Source: Lysobacter sp. Root690 (lineage in GTDB: Bacteria > Pseudomonadota > Gammaproteobacteria > Xanthomonadales > Xanthomonadaceae). From it: 64,000 nucleotides of DNA. Position 1 is the first letter of the stretch; each line of letters starts with the position of its first letter. The notes beneath the pieces were generated by a model, which saw only the letters and a program-made list of their open reading frames with translations, made no database searches and had not been told where the DNA came from. The position numbers and the translations under genes were made by a program. The DNA is taken from contig NZ_LMHM01000018.1 in assembly GCF_001427785.1 (NCBI RefSeq), positions 385,309 to 449,308 of the forward strand, given 5' to 3'. Below are positions 8,617 to 16,309 of this stretch, piece after piece.

Positions 8617-9330
8617 ATGACCTTCCGCCTTGCCCTGTTCGATATCGCCGGCACCACCGTGTCGGATCCCGGCTTCGTCGCCCAAGCATTCGTCGGCGCG
8701 ATGAGCGCCGCCGGCCACCCCATCGATCACGAGGCCTGCCGGCCGCTGATGGGCTATCCCAAGCCGCTGGCGATCGCGCGATTGCTTCTGGCACAAGCCG
8801 ATGACCCGCGGATCGCGCCGATCCACGCCGACTTCGTCCAGCGCATGCTGGTGTGCTATCGCGAATGGCCCGGCATCGAGCCGCTGCCCGGCGCCGAGTC
8901 GGTGTTCGCGGTGCTGCGCGCGAACGGCATCCAGGTCGCGCTCAACACCGGGTTTTCGCGCGACATCGCCGACGCCATCGTCGAGCGTCTGCAGTGGTCG
9001 CGGCGCATCGATGCGCTGATCGCCAGCGACGAAGTCACGCAAGGCCGGCCGGCGCCGGACATGATCCACGCGCTGATGCAGCGCCTGCGCATCGACGATC
9101 CGGCCCAGGTGGTGAAGATCGGCGATACCGAAGTCGATATCGGCGAAGGCCGCGCGGCCCAGGTCGGCCTGGTGGTCGCGGTCACCACCGGCGCGTTCAC
9201 CCGCGCCGAACTCGAACCGTACGCGCCCGACCGCATCATCGACGGCTTGTTCGAACTGCCGGCCCTGCTGGGGCTGGACGTGTCGGACTTGGATCAGTCC
9301 ACCCGCGACACCCGCCACGCCGCGGCATGA
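8617..9330 (+). CDS. Phosphonatase-like HAD hydrolase
   Basis: This 237-residue HAD-superfamily protein resembles phosphonoacetaldehyde hydrolase (phosphonatase). That enzyme cleaves the C-P bond of phosphonoacetaldehyde to acetaldehyde and phosphate. The first motif is FDIAGTTVSD, with the alanine after the nucleophilic Asp region as in PhnX. The cap contains LMGYPK, which aligns with the MGLLK of PhnX whose lysine forms the Schiff base. The last HAD motif is KIGDTEVDIGEG. The ATG at 8617 gives the canonical start just before the catalytic strand. The stop overlaps the transporter gene (ATGA). The operator at 8522 ties it to the GntR regulon. Confidence 0.85.
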   Translation: MTFRLALFDIAGTTVSDPGFVAQAFVGAMSAAGHPIDHEACRPLMGYPKPLAIARLLLAQADDPRIAPIHADFVQRMLVCYREWPGIEPLPGAESVFAVLRANGIQVALNTGFSRDIADAIVERLQWSRRIDALIASDEVTQGRPAPDMIHALMQRLRIDDPAQVVKIGDTEVDIGEGRAAQVGLVVAVTTGAFTRAELEPYAPDRIIDGLFELPALLGLDVSDLDQSTRDTRHAAA

Positions 9331-10622
9331 ACGCGCTGCGCGCTCCGTCCAGCGAACGCGCGCGCCAGTGGCAGGTCACCCTGCTCGCCGGCGGCGCGGC
9401 CCTGGTCACCTACGCCTGCATGTACGCGTTCCGCAAACCGTTCGCGGCCGCGTCGTTCGCCGGGCATCCGCTGTTCGGCGTCGACTACAAAGTCTGGCTG
9501 GTGGTCGCGCAGATCCTGGGCTACATGTGCAGCAAGTTCGTCGGCATCGGCGTAATCGGCGGGCTGCGCCGCGAACACCGCGCGCGTCTGCTGCTGAGCC
9601 TGATTGGCATCGCCTGGCTGGCGCTGCTGGGGTTCGCGCTGACGCCCGCGCCCTGGAACATCCCGTTCCTGTTTCTCAACGGCCTGCCGCTGGGCATGGT
9701 CTGGGGACTGGTGTTCAGTTACCTGGAAGGCCGCCGCACCACCGAGGCGATGGGCGCGATCCTCGCCTCGAGTTTCATCATGGCCTCGGGCGTGGTCAAA
9801 AGCGTCGGCAAGTGGTTGTTGCTGTCGGGCGTGAATGAATTCTGGATGCCGTTCGTGACCGGCCTGCTGTTTCTGCCGCTGCTGCTGATCGCGGTGCATT
9901 TTCTTGAACGCGTGCCCGAGCCCGACGCCGACGACCGGCGCGAACGCAGCGAACGCCAGCCGATGAGCCGCGCCGAACGCCTCGCCTTCGTACGCGCCTT
10001 CCTGCCAGGGCTGGTGCTGATGATCGGCTGCTATGTCGCGCTGACCGTGGTGCGCGATTTTCGCGACAACTTCGAAGCCGAGTTGTTCGCCGACCTGGGC
10101 TACGGCGGCAATGCCGGCGTGTTCGCCCTGATCGAAACGCCGATCGCGGTGGCGGTGTTGGCGTTGACCGCGGGACTGACCTGGTTCCGCGACAACCTGC
10201 GCGGCCTGATGGCCTTGCACGGGCTGATGTTCGCCGGCCTCGCAGTAGCGGGCATCAGCACGCTCGCTTTCCGCGCCGGCACGCTGCCGCCGTTGTGGTG
10301 GCTGGCCCTGGTCGGCTTCGGTCTGTATCTGGCCTACGTGCCGTTCAACTGCGTGTTCTACGAGCGCTTGATTGCGACGTTCCGGGTCGCCGGCAACGTC
10401 GGGTTCCTGATGTACCTGTCCGATGCCTTCGGCTACCTGGGCAGCGTCGCGGTGCTGTTGACCAAGGAATTTTCCGGCGTGCAGCTGTCGTGGACCCAGT
10501 TCTTCGCCCAGATCGTGCTGGCGCTGGCGGTGATCGGCGGCGCATGCCTGATCGCCTCGGCGCTGTATTTCCATCATCGCGTCACCCGCCGCGTCGCCGC
10601 GTCGGCGCTCGCGCCCGTCTGA
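9327..10622 (+). CDS. DUF5690 / MFS-type transporter of the phosphonate cluster
   Basis: This 431-residue integral membrane protein has about 12 hydrophobic helices and an early YACMYAFRKPFAAASF segment. That segment resembles organophosphate:phosphate antiporters, and the overall match is to DUF5690 proteins. It starts inside the stop of the phosphonatase-like gene and precedes the FAD oxidoreductase by 18 bases. An inner-membrane importer for a phosphonate such as 2-aminoethylphosphonate or an N-alkyl derivative is the simplest reading. The substrate is inferred from context only. Confidence 0.8.
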   Translation: MNALRAPSSERARQWQVTLLAGGAALVTYACMYAFRKPFAAASFAGHPLFGVDYKVWLVVAQILGYMCSKFVGIGVIGGLRREHRARLLLSLIGIAWLALLGFALTPAPWNIPFLFLNGLPLGMVWGLVFSYLEGRRTTEAMGAILASSFIMASGVVKSVGKWLLLSGVNEFWMPFVTGLLFLPLLLIAVHFLERVPEPDADDRRERSERQPMSRAERLAFVRAFLPGLVLMIGCYVALTVVRDFRDNFEAELFADLGYGGNAGVFALIETPIAVAVLALTAGLTWFRDNLRGLMALHGLMFAGLAVAGISTLAFRAGTLPPLWWLALVGFGLYLAYVPFNCVFYERLIATFRVAGNVGFLMYLSDAFGYLGSVAVLLTKEFSGVQLSWTQFFAQIVLALAVIGGACLIASALYFHHRVTRRVAASALAPV

Positions 10623-10640
10623 GTCTTTCGAAGCCATCGC

Positions 10641-11834
10641 ATGAACGCTCCTTCCGCTCTCGTCATCGGCGCCGGCATCGTCGGCCTGTCCATCGCCCGC
10701 GCGCTCGCCGTGCGCGGCCACCGCGTCACCGTGCTGGAGCGCTACGATCGCGCGGTCGGCGCATCGGTGCGCAACTTCGGCATGATCTGGCCGATCGGCG
10801 TGCCCAACGGCGCGGCCTACGAACGCGCGCTGCGTTCGCGCGCGATCTGGCAAGAACTGATCGAACAGGCGCGGCTGTGGCACGACCCCTGCGGCTCGCT
10901 GCATCTGGCCTATGCGCAGGACGAATGGGAGGTGCTGGCGCAGTACGCGCAGGCCAATCGCACCCGGCGGCCGTGCAGTCTGCTCGATCGCGATGCGGCC
11001 CTGGCGCGTTCGCCGGCCTTGGTGAGCGAAGGTCTGCGCGGCGCGCTGTTCAACCAAGACGAGATGATCGTCGATCCGCGCGAGGCGCTGCGCACGATCC
11101 CGGCGTATCTGCACGAACGCCACGGCGTCGAGTTCCATTGGCGCACGCCGGTGACCGCGGTCGAAACCGGCCGCGCGTGGTCGGGCACGCGGCGTTTCGA
11201 CGCCGATCAAGTGTTCGTGTGCAGCGGTCCGGAGTTCGAACAGTTGTATCCGCAGCTGTATGCCGCCGCGCCGCTGACCCGCTGCAAACTGCAGATGATG
11301 CGTCTGGCGCCGCAACCCGACGGCTTCCGCCTCGGCGCCGCGCTGTGCGGCGGCTTGTCGCTGGTGCATTACGCCGGTTTCCAGCAAGCCGCCGACGTGG
11401 CCCCGCTGCGCGCGCGTTACGAAGCCGAATTCGGCGACCTGATCGAACTGGGCATCCATGTGATGGCGGCGCAGAACGGCCACGGCGAGATCACCGTCGG
11501 CGATTCGCACGCCTACGCCCACACCCACGACCCGTTCGACGAACAGGCGATCAACAGCAAGGTGCTCGACTACCTCGCCCGCTTCGCGCGCCTGCCCGAC
11601 CCGCGCGTGATCCAGACCTGGCACGGCATCTACCCCAAGCTGACCGACGGCAGCAGCGAGTTCGTCGCGCAAGCCGCGCCCGGCGTGACCATCGTCAACG
11701 CGGTCGGCGGCGGCGGGCTGGGGATGACCTTGAGTTTCGGCCTGGCCGAGGAGATCGTCGATGGCCGCTATGCGGCCGGGAATGGGGAGTCGGGAATCGG
11801 GAATCGGAAAAGCGGGTCGCCGGCGGCCGGGTGA
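10641..11834 (+). CDS. FAD-dependent oxidoreductase of the phosphonatase cluster (TIGR03364-like)
   Basis: The 397-residue product has an N-terminal dinucleotide-binding motif (VIGAGIVGLSIARALA, residues 8-23). It shows the glycine-oxidase/DAO fold pattern and a C-terminal NAVGGGGLGMTLSFGLAE. Relatives of this type sit beside phosphonatase genes and are thought to oxidise aminophosphonates to phosphonoacetaldehyde, which the hydrolase would then cleave. The last 20 or so residues (after GRYA) are read from a gggaatcggg-type intergenic repeat, so the native C-terminus was probably extended by repeat insertion. The gene follows the transporter after 18 bases and ends the unit. Confidence 0.82.
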   Translation: MNAPSALVIGAGIVGLSIARALAVRGHRVTVLERYDRAVGASVRNFGMIWPIGVPNGAAYERALRSRAIWQELIEQARLWHDPCGSLHLAYAQDEWEVLAQYAQANRTRRPCSLLDRDAALARSPALVSEGLRGALFNQDEMIVDPREALRTIPAYLHERHGVEFHWRTPVTAVETGRAWSGTRRFDADQVFVCSGPEFEQLYPQLYAAAPLTRCKLQMMRLAPQPDGFRLGAALCGGLSLVHYAGFQQAADVAPLRARYEAEFGDLIELGIHVMAAQNGHGEITVGDSHAYAHTHDPFDEQAINSKVLDYLARFARLPDPRVIQTWHGIYPKLTDGSSEFVAQAAPGVTIVNAVGGGGLGMTLSFGLAEEIVDGRYAAGNGESGIGNRKSGSPAAG

Positions 11835-12091
11835 GGCCGGGAATCGGGAATGGAGAGTCGCGAATCGTAAGAGCGGTTCGCTGGCGGCTAGAAGCAGGCG
11901 TCGGAATCCGGACGAATTCGGCTTTGGCTTCGGCTTTAACCGATTCCCGGCTCCCGATTCCCCATTCCCGACTCTATCCAAGCGTAAGAGGCAGTTCGCC
12001 GGCGGCCGCAAGGAAATGCAGGAATCCAGACACGTCGGCGCCGGCTCTAACCGATTCCCGACTCCCGATTCCCCATTCCCGGCCCCAACCA
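11776..12091. repeat. gggaatcggg-family intergenic repeats, inverted arrangement
   Basis: Two forward tracts of the type GGGAATCGGGAATCGG (about 11776-11815 and 11832-11870) face two reverse tracts of the type CGATTCCCGACTCCCGATTC (about 11937-11980 and 12050-12091). The same family appears around murA/ibaG and between kdsD and kdsC. The forward tract supplies the stop codon of the FAD oxidoreductase. The transcript could fold back over about 300 bases. Confidence 0.8.
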
Positions 12092-12459
12092 TCCAAGCGC
12101 GGGCTATGGCGTCCTGATCCGCCATAGCCCGCTGCGCCCGGTCCGCTGGCTCCCCCAACCGGACCAGCCGCTTCCCGCCAGCGGCCGCGCATGGCGCGGC
12201 GCTACCGACCGCCTCGACGTCCGTGTCGATGCGGGGCGGGCGGCATTTCCCTATGCCTTTACCGGTCCGTCGCACTGGCGCCCGGCCTCCGTCCGTGAGG
12301 CCCACAGGGGAGCCACGGAACGCCTGCGCCTGGTCCGACGGACCTGAACCTCGTTGCCGACCTCGGCGACGGCGCGCCGCCGGGTCCGCGGATCCGCCGC
12401 ACCGCGCCACGACCGGGAGCGTGCCGTTCGTGACGCGATGCGGTGGAAATCTCCGACGG
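12092..12459. other. Intergenic stretch with a possible protein remnant
   Basis: No complete gene is supported. One rightward frame, open from about 12096 to a TGA at 12345-12347, reads like protein in its second half (RLDVRVDAGRAAFPYAF and SHWRPASVREAH). It has no start codon and begins inside the repeat. It may be the tail of a lost gene. The rest is ordinary GC-rich spacer. Confidence 0.3.
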
Positions 12460-12984
12460 CTAGCGGCCGCCGCCTTGACCTTCGACGATCGCGCCGGGCA
12501 TGGCCTCGATGGTCTTGATCAGCAGTTCCTGTTCACGGCTGAACTCGTTTATGCGGTAGCGCTCGCGCAGCTCGCGCACGCCGACTTCGTAGTTGCGCAC
12601 CGCTTCGGTCGACCAGTTGTGCCGGACTCCGGTGCCGAGGCTGCCGGGATTGGCGATGGCATAACCGTGGAAGCCCGTGTGCTCACGGCACAAGCCGACG
12701 CCTGGGTTCGGGTTGAACTGCCAACCGTTGGCCATGAAGGCGAAGTACAAGTCCATGCAGCCTTGTTGGGTATAGGCGACGATGAAGTGATAGTCGTCGT
12801 AGCCGGCGCCATCCCAGTGCCGCAGGTAAGCGCCGTAACCGTAGAAACCGCCGCCAGGCGAGACGGTCCGCGGGCCGTTATTGTCGACGGTGAGCCCGCC
12901 GACCAGGCGCGCCTGAACCGGCGCGGCGGGAATCGCGAACAGCGCGGTGACCAGCGCGGCGGACAGCAACCAGTGGCGGATCAT
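12460..12984 (-). CDS. Secreted protein of unknown function, 174 residues
   Basis: The product starts with a signal peptide (MIRHWLLSAALVTALFAIPA, cleavage likely after VQA). It continues as a small aromatic-rich mature domain containing GGGFYGYGAYLRHWDG, YTQQGCMDLYFAF and NPGVGLCREH, with two cysteines that could pair. The C-terminus is helical. I do not recognise the family. The ATG at 12984 is chosen for the signal peptide and an upstream GAGGT. The open frame continues upstream to 13266, but that part has no coding character. Confidence 0.6.
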   Translation of the reverse strand: MIRHWLLSAALVTALFAIPAAPVQARLVGGLTVDNNGPRTVSPGGGFYGYGAYLRHWDGAGYDDYHFIVAYTQQGCMDLYFAFMANGWQFNPNPGVGLCREHTGFHGYAIANPGSLGTGVRHNWSTEAVRNYEVGVRELRERYRINEFSREQELLIKTIEAMPGAIVEGQGGGR

Positions 12985-13393
12985 CGGAATGGCGACCTCG
13001 TGAGATGGATCGACCGCGTCGGCCGGCGCGGGTACCGAGTCCGGTCCCCGCGCGCCGACGCGCCCCTGTCGACGATGCCCCGTCGCCACATCGGCCGCGG
13101 CGGCCGGGAGGGGCCAAGCGCGGCGAACGGTGCAACGGGGACGCATTCCATTTACCGCCCTGGCACGCGGATTTGCGAGGAACGATCCGGGACGGAATCG
13201 GGACACGGCGGGAAGATTTCGCCGCGCCGCGGCCCTGTCATCGCGGCCGATCGCCAACCTGATCACAGCTCATTCGGGCCTGCGTCTGATTCGTGCCGAA
13301 ACGTTCCCGCTTTGTGCCCGTGAATTGCTTGGACCCGGTGGCGCGCGGTTCGTAGGCTGGCCGCTCCTGATGCACTCGCCACAGGGGGCGATC
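12985..13393. other. Divergent intergenic region between two small secreted-protein genes
   Basis: About 410 bases lie between the leftward gene ending at 12984 and the rightward gene at 13394. It must hold both promoters. A TGGCAC...TTTGC stretch at 13161-13176 looks like a sigma-54 promoter but its spacing is one base too long. No repeat or RNA is apparent. Confidence 0.4.
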
Positions 13394-13828
13394 ATGCGTA
13401 CGACACTCAAGAGTTTGGTTCTGGCCGCGGCATTGGTCTGCGGCAGCGCGAGCGCGCACAACACCGACGGCACCTGCGGCGTGGAAGGCGCGCAGATGGT
13501 GGTGGTCGGATCGTTCAGATTCACCTCGCGCGACCTGATGGCCTACGCCGAGCAGAGCCAGGCCGGCGGCGGCGTGTGCACGCCCAAGAGCTGCGGCATC
13601 GTCGACGATCATTGGTCGGTCGCGACCAAGCGTTCGTTCGATTACTGCGAACAGATCGCGCCGGGCAGCGTGGCGCTGGTGACCTCGCCGGCCAGCTACA
13701 ACGACCCGCAGTTGCACCACACCGCCTACAGCTTCGGCCCGGGCACGCCCGATCTGCAGGGCGTGTGCATGATCTGCAGGCTCCCGTCGCCCAGCAGTCC
13801 GATCAAGTTGCCGGCGCGCAGCCCGTAA
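13394..13828 (+). CDS. Small cysteine-containing secreted protein
   Basis: The 144-residue product has a clear signal peptide (MRTTLKSLVLAAALVCGSAS followed by AHN). The mature part has six cysteines (TCGVE, VCTPK, SCGI, DYCEQ and VCMIC), likely forming disulfides in the periplasm or outside. No family is recognised. I start at the ATG at 13394 rather than the upstream in-frame ATG at 13373 because it places the charged residues directly before the hydrophobic core. It stands alone. Confidence 0.6.
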   Translation: MRTTLKSLVLAAALVCGSASAHNTDGTCGVEGAQMVVVGSFRFTSRDLMAYAEQSQAGGGVCTPKSCGIVDDHWSVATKRSFDYCEQIAPGSVALVTSPASYNDPQLHHTAYSFGPGTPDLQGVCMICRLPSPSSPIKLPARSP

Positions 13829-13912
13829 CCGCGGGTCGATCGACCCCGCGAACACCGAGTAAACCGCGCCGCCACCCGCTGGTGGGTCAACCGCTGTCGG
13901 GGCAGGGAACGC

Positions 13913-16132
13913 TCACACCAGCGCGTGGCGTCGCGTATAGGCCAGCACGGCGTCGACATGGCGCTGCAGTTCGCCGCGCACCGATTCGTCCAGGCTGCAT
14001 TCGGCCAGCACGTAATAGCCCGAGCGCAGCACGTCGCGCCAACGCGGCTGGCGCGGCAGCTTGGACAGACTCAGGTAGCGCTCCATAGCACGCGCGCGCA
14101 GACGGCCATCGTCGACGGTGACCCGCCAGATTCGGCTTTTCTCGGCCAGTTCCAGCCGGCCCTGGCCGGTGCTGCGTTCCCAGGCTTCGACCACCGCCAG
14201 CATCAACTCGACCAGCGCGCGCCGGAACGACTGGCGCAGTTCGTCGTCGTCGGCCAGCGCCGGCGGCTCGGTGCTGAGCGGCTCCACGCTCAGCGCTTCG
14301 TGTTCGACGCCGTCGGCCCCGGCCGAAGCGACGCCGGTGGCCGAGGCGGCCGGTTTGAGACCGAGCACGATCAGGCCCTCGCCCTGCCCGCTTTCGCTGA
14401 GCTGGGCGCTGAGGGCATCGCGGCGGGCGCCGAGGCGAAAATCGAAGCGCTGCGAGGCCGAGGATTCGTCCAGCCGCTCCAGTGCCTGGGCGAAACGGTG
14501 CGCGCCCGATTCGTCCAGCAGTTCGCCGAACGCGCGTCCCGACAACGCGCTGGCGCCGGGATGCTGTAGCAATTCGCCGGCGCTGCGATTGGCCGCGAGC
14601 ACATGCCCGGCGACATCCAGGATCAGCACCGCGTCGTCGCGGCTGTCCAACGCGGCCTGCAGGCGCGCGCGATCGACGCCGAGATCGGCGGCGGCGCGGC
14701 GGTAGTACTCGACCTCCTCGGCCAGACGCGCGCGCCGCGCCGCTTCGGCCACCCGCACCCGGTGCTGGCGGCGCAGGAAGAACACGGTCAGCCCGAGCAA
14801 GGCCGCCAGCGCCGAGACCACGGTCAGCCACAGCGCCAGGGTGCGCTGCTTCAGGCTCAGCGCGCGGACTTGGTTCTCGGTGGCCAGCGCGGCGATGGTG
14901 CGGTCGCGCTCGGCGGTCTCGAAGCGCAGCTGCAGCCACTTCATCTCGCGGTCGTAGCGCGCCTCGCGCAGCGCGCGCGCGGCGGCTTCGGAATCGCGCA
15001 ACGCAGCCAGCGCGCGCGGCCATTCGCCCTGGGCCTCGAAGTCGTCGGCCAGTTCGGCCAGCAACGCGGGCCGGTCGCTGTCCTGCGGCGCCAACGCGGC
15101 CAGCGCGGCCTGCACCCGGACCTGCGCGGCGCGCGCCTGCCCGCGCAGGCGGTCGCCGCGCGCGGCCTGCAATTGCAGCGGCGCCGGCACCGCGGTGCCG
15201 GCCTGCGCGGCGATCGCCAGACCGCTGTCGGTCCAGCGCTTGGCCTGGGTCAGGTCGCCGCGGGCGATCGCGGCGCGGCCGAGTTCGGCGTGTACCCGCA
15301 GCAGATAGGTACGGTCGCCGGCCTTGTCGAGCTCGCCGCGCGCCTGTTCCAGCAGGGTCTGGCCGCGGCCGATCTGGCCGGCGTCGAGCGCCAGTACGCC
15401 CTGGCTGGCGAGCACGTGCGCGGCTTCGGTGGCGTTGCCGGCGCGCAGGAATTCGGCGCGGGCCTGATCGTAATGGCGCACCGCGGCGTCGGTATCGCCG
15501 AAGTCGCGGTACAGGTCGGCGATGTTGTTCAAGGCCGGGCCCGAATCGCGTTCGGGCAGGCTGCGCTGCAGTTCCAGGCTCGACATCAGCGCCTGCAGCG
15601 CGCCGCGGTAATCGCCGAGCCGGCGCAGGGTCGAGCCGATGTTGTTCCAGATCTTCGACTGGGCCGGGCGGTCTTCACGATGCTGGGCCAGTTGCAATGC
15701 CTGCTTGAACTTGGCCAGCGCCTCGACCTGACATTCGTTGCGGTAGTCGATCACCCCGCGGCGCCGCAGCAATTCGTATTCGAGCGCGCCGCCGGCCTGG
15801 CCGCCGGCGCTGGCCTGGGCGCAGTCCAGCGCCGCCGAGGCCTGAACAAAGTCGCTGCGATGCTGGAATTCGATGCTGCGCGCGTACAGCGCTTCCAGCA
15901 TCGAGGCCTCGCCGCGGCCGGGTTCGATACCGAAACGGCGCTGGCATTCGGCCGGCGCAGGCAGTGGCACCGCGGGCGCCGGCAGGCAGCGCGACGAGGA
16001 ATCGACGGGCGCGGCGGCACCGGCGCCTGGCGCCATGTCCGACCCCGCCGCGGGGCCCATCGCCGCCACCGCCAACGACCAACTTCCCGCCCACACCGCA
16101 ACCACCCAACGCTTCGCCCTGTGTTCGCCCAC
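13913..16132 (-). CDS. Membrane-anchored TPR and PAS-like sensor protein
   Basis: The 739-residue protein has an N-terminal hydrophobic stretch, a run of tetratricopeptide-like repeats (about residues 75-400, with examples such as WNNIGSTLRRLGDY and LNNIADLYRDFGD) and one membrane helix at about 431-454. A coiled segment follows, then a PAS-like domain (about 490-590, VLILDVAGHVLAAN) and a conserved-looking 110-residue C-terminal domain with IWRVTVDDGRLRARAMERYL. No kinase H-box or output enzyme is visible, so the effector role of the C-terminal domain is unknown. The layout suggests that periplasmic TPRs sense and a cytoplasmic part responds. It is monocistronic. Confidence 0.7.
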   Translation of the reverse strand: MGEHRAKRWVVAVWAGSWSLAVAAMGPAAGSDMAPGAGAAAPVDSSSRCLPAPAVPLPAPAECQRRFGIEPGRGEASMLEALYARSIEFQHRSDFVQASAALDCAQASAGGQAGGALEYELLRRRGVIDYRNECQVEALAKFKQALQLAQHREDRPAQSKIWNNIGSTLRRLGDYRGALQALMSSLELQRSLPERDSGPALNNIADLYRDFGDTDAAVRHYDQARAEFLRAGNATEAAHVLASQGVLALDAGQIGRGQTLLEQARGELDKAGDRTYLLRVHAELGRAAIARGDLTQAKRWTDSGLAIAAQAGTAVPAPLQLQAARGDRLRGQARAAQVRVQAALAALAPQDSDRPALLAELADDFEAQGEWPRALAALRDSEAAARALREARYDREMKWLQLRFETAERDRTIAALATENQVRALSLKQRTLALWLTVVSALAALLGLTVFFLRRQHRVRVAEAARRARLAEEVEYYRRAAADLGVDRARLQAALDSRDDAVLILDVAGHVLAANRSAGELLQHPGASALSGRAFGELLDESGAHRFAQALERLDESSASQRFDFRLGARRDALSAQLSESGQGEGLIVLGLKPAASATGVASAGADGVEHEALSVEPLSTEPPALADDDELRQSFRRALVELMLAVVEAWERSTGQGRLELAEKSRIWRVTVDDGRLRARAMERYLSLSKLPRQPRWRDVLRSGYYVLAECSLDESVRGELQRHVDAVLAYTRRHALV

Positions 16133-16309
16133 GCCCCGCTCCCGGCTGCCGCAGAGCGCAGCTTTGCCGATCCTGGCGCGGAGCGAAAGCGAGGGTTGCG
16201 CTGGTTCCGCCTTGGCCGCCGCTCCAGACCGGCCATTCCGCGCAGGCCGTCACAGTCGCGACGGCCTGCGCGGGCGGTGCGGATCGAACCGATCCGCACC
16301 GCTACAGCC

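Noticed and set aside
9294-12410. Very long leftward open frame (about 1038 codons) opposite the phosphonatase-like, transporter and oxidase genes
   Set aside because: It is the antisense shadow of three well-supported genes in GC-rich DNA; the translation is rich in Arg, Gln and His and has no family features.
13161-13176. Sigma-54 promoter (TGGCACGCGGATTTGC) upstream of the secreted-protein gene
   Set aside because: The GG to GC spacing is one base longer than the strict -24/-12 spacing, and it is 218 bases from the gene.
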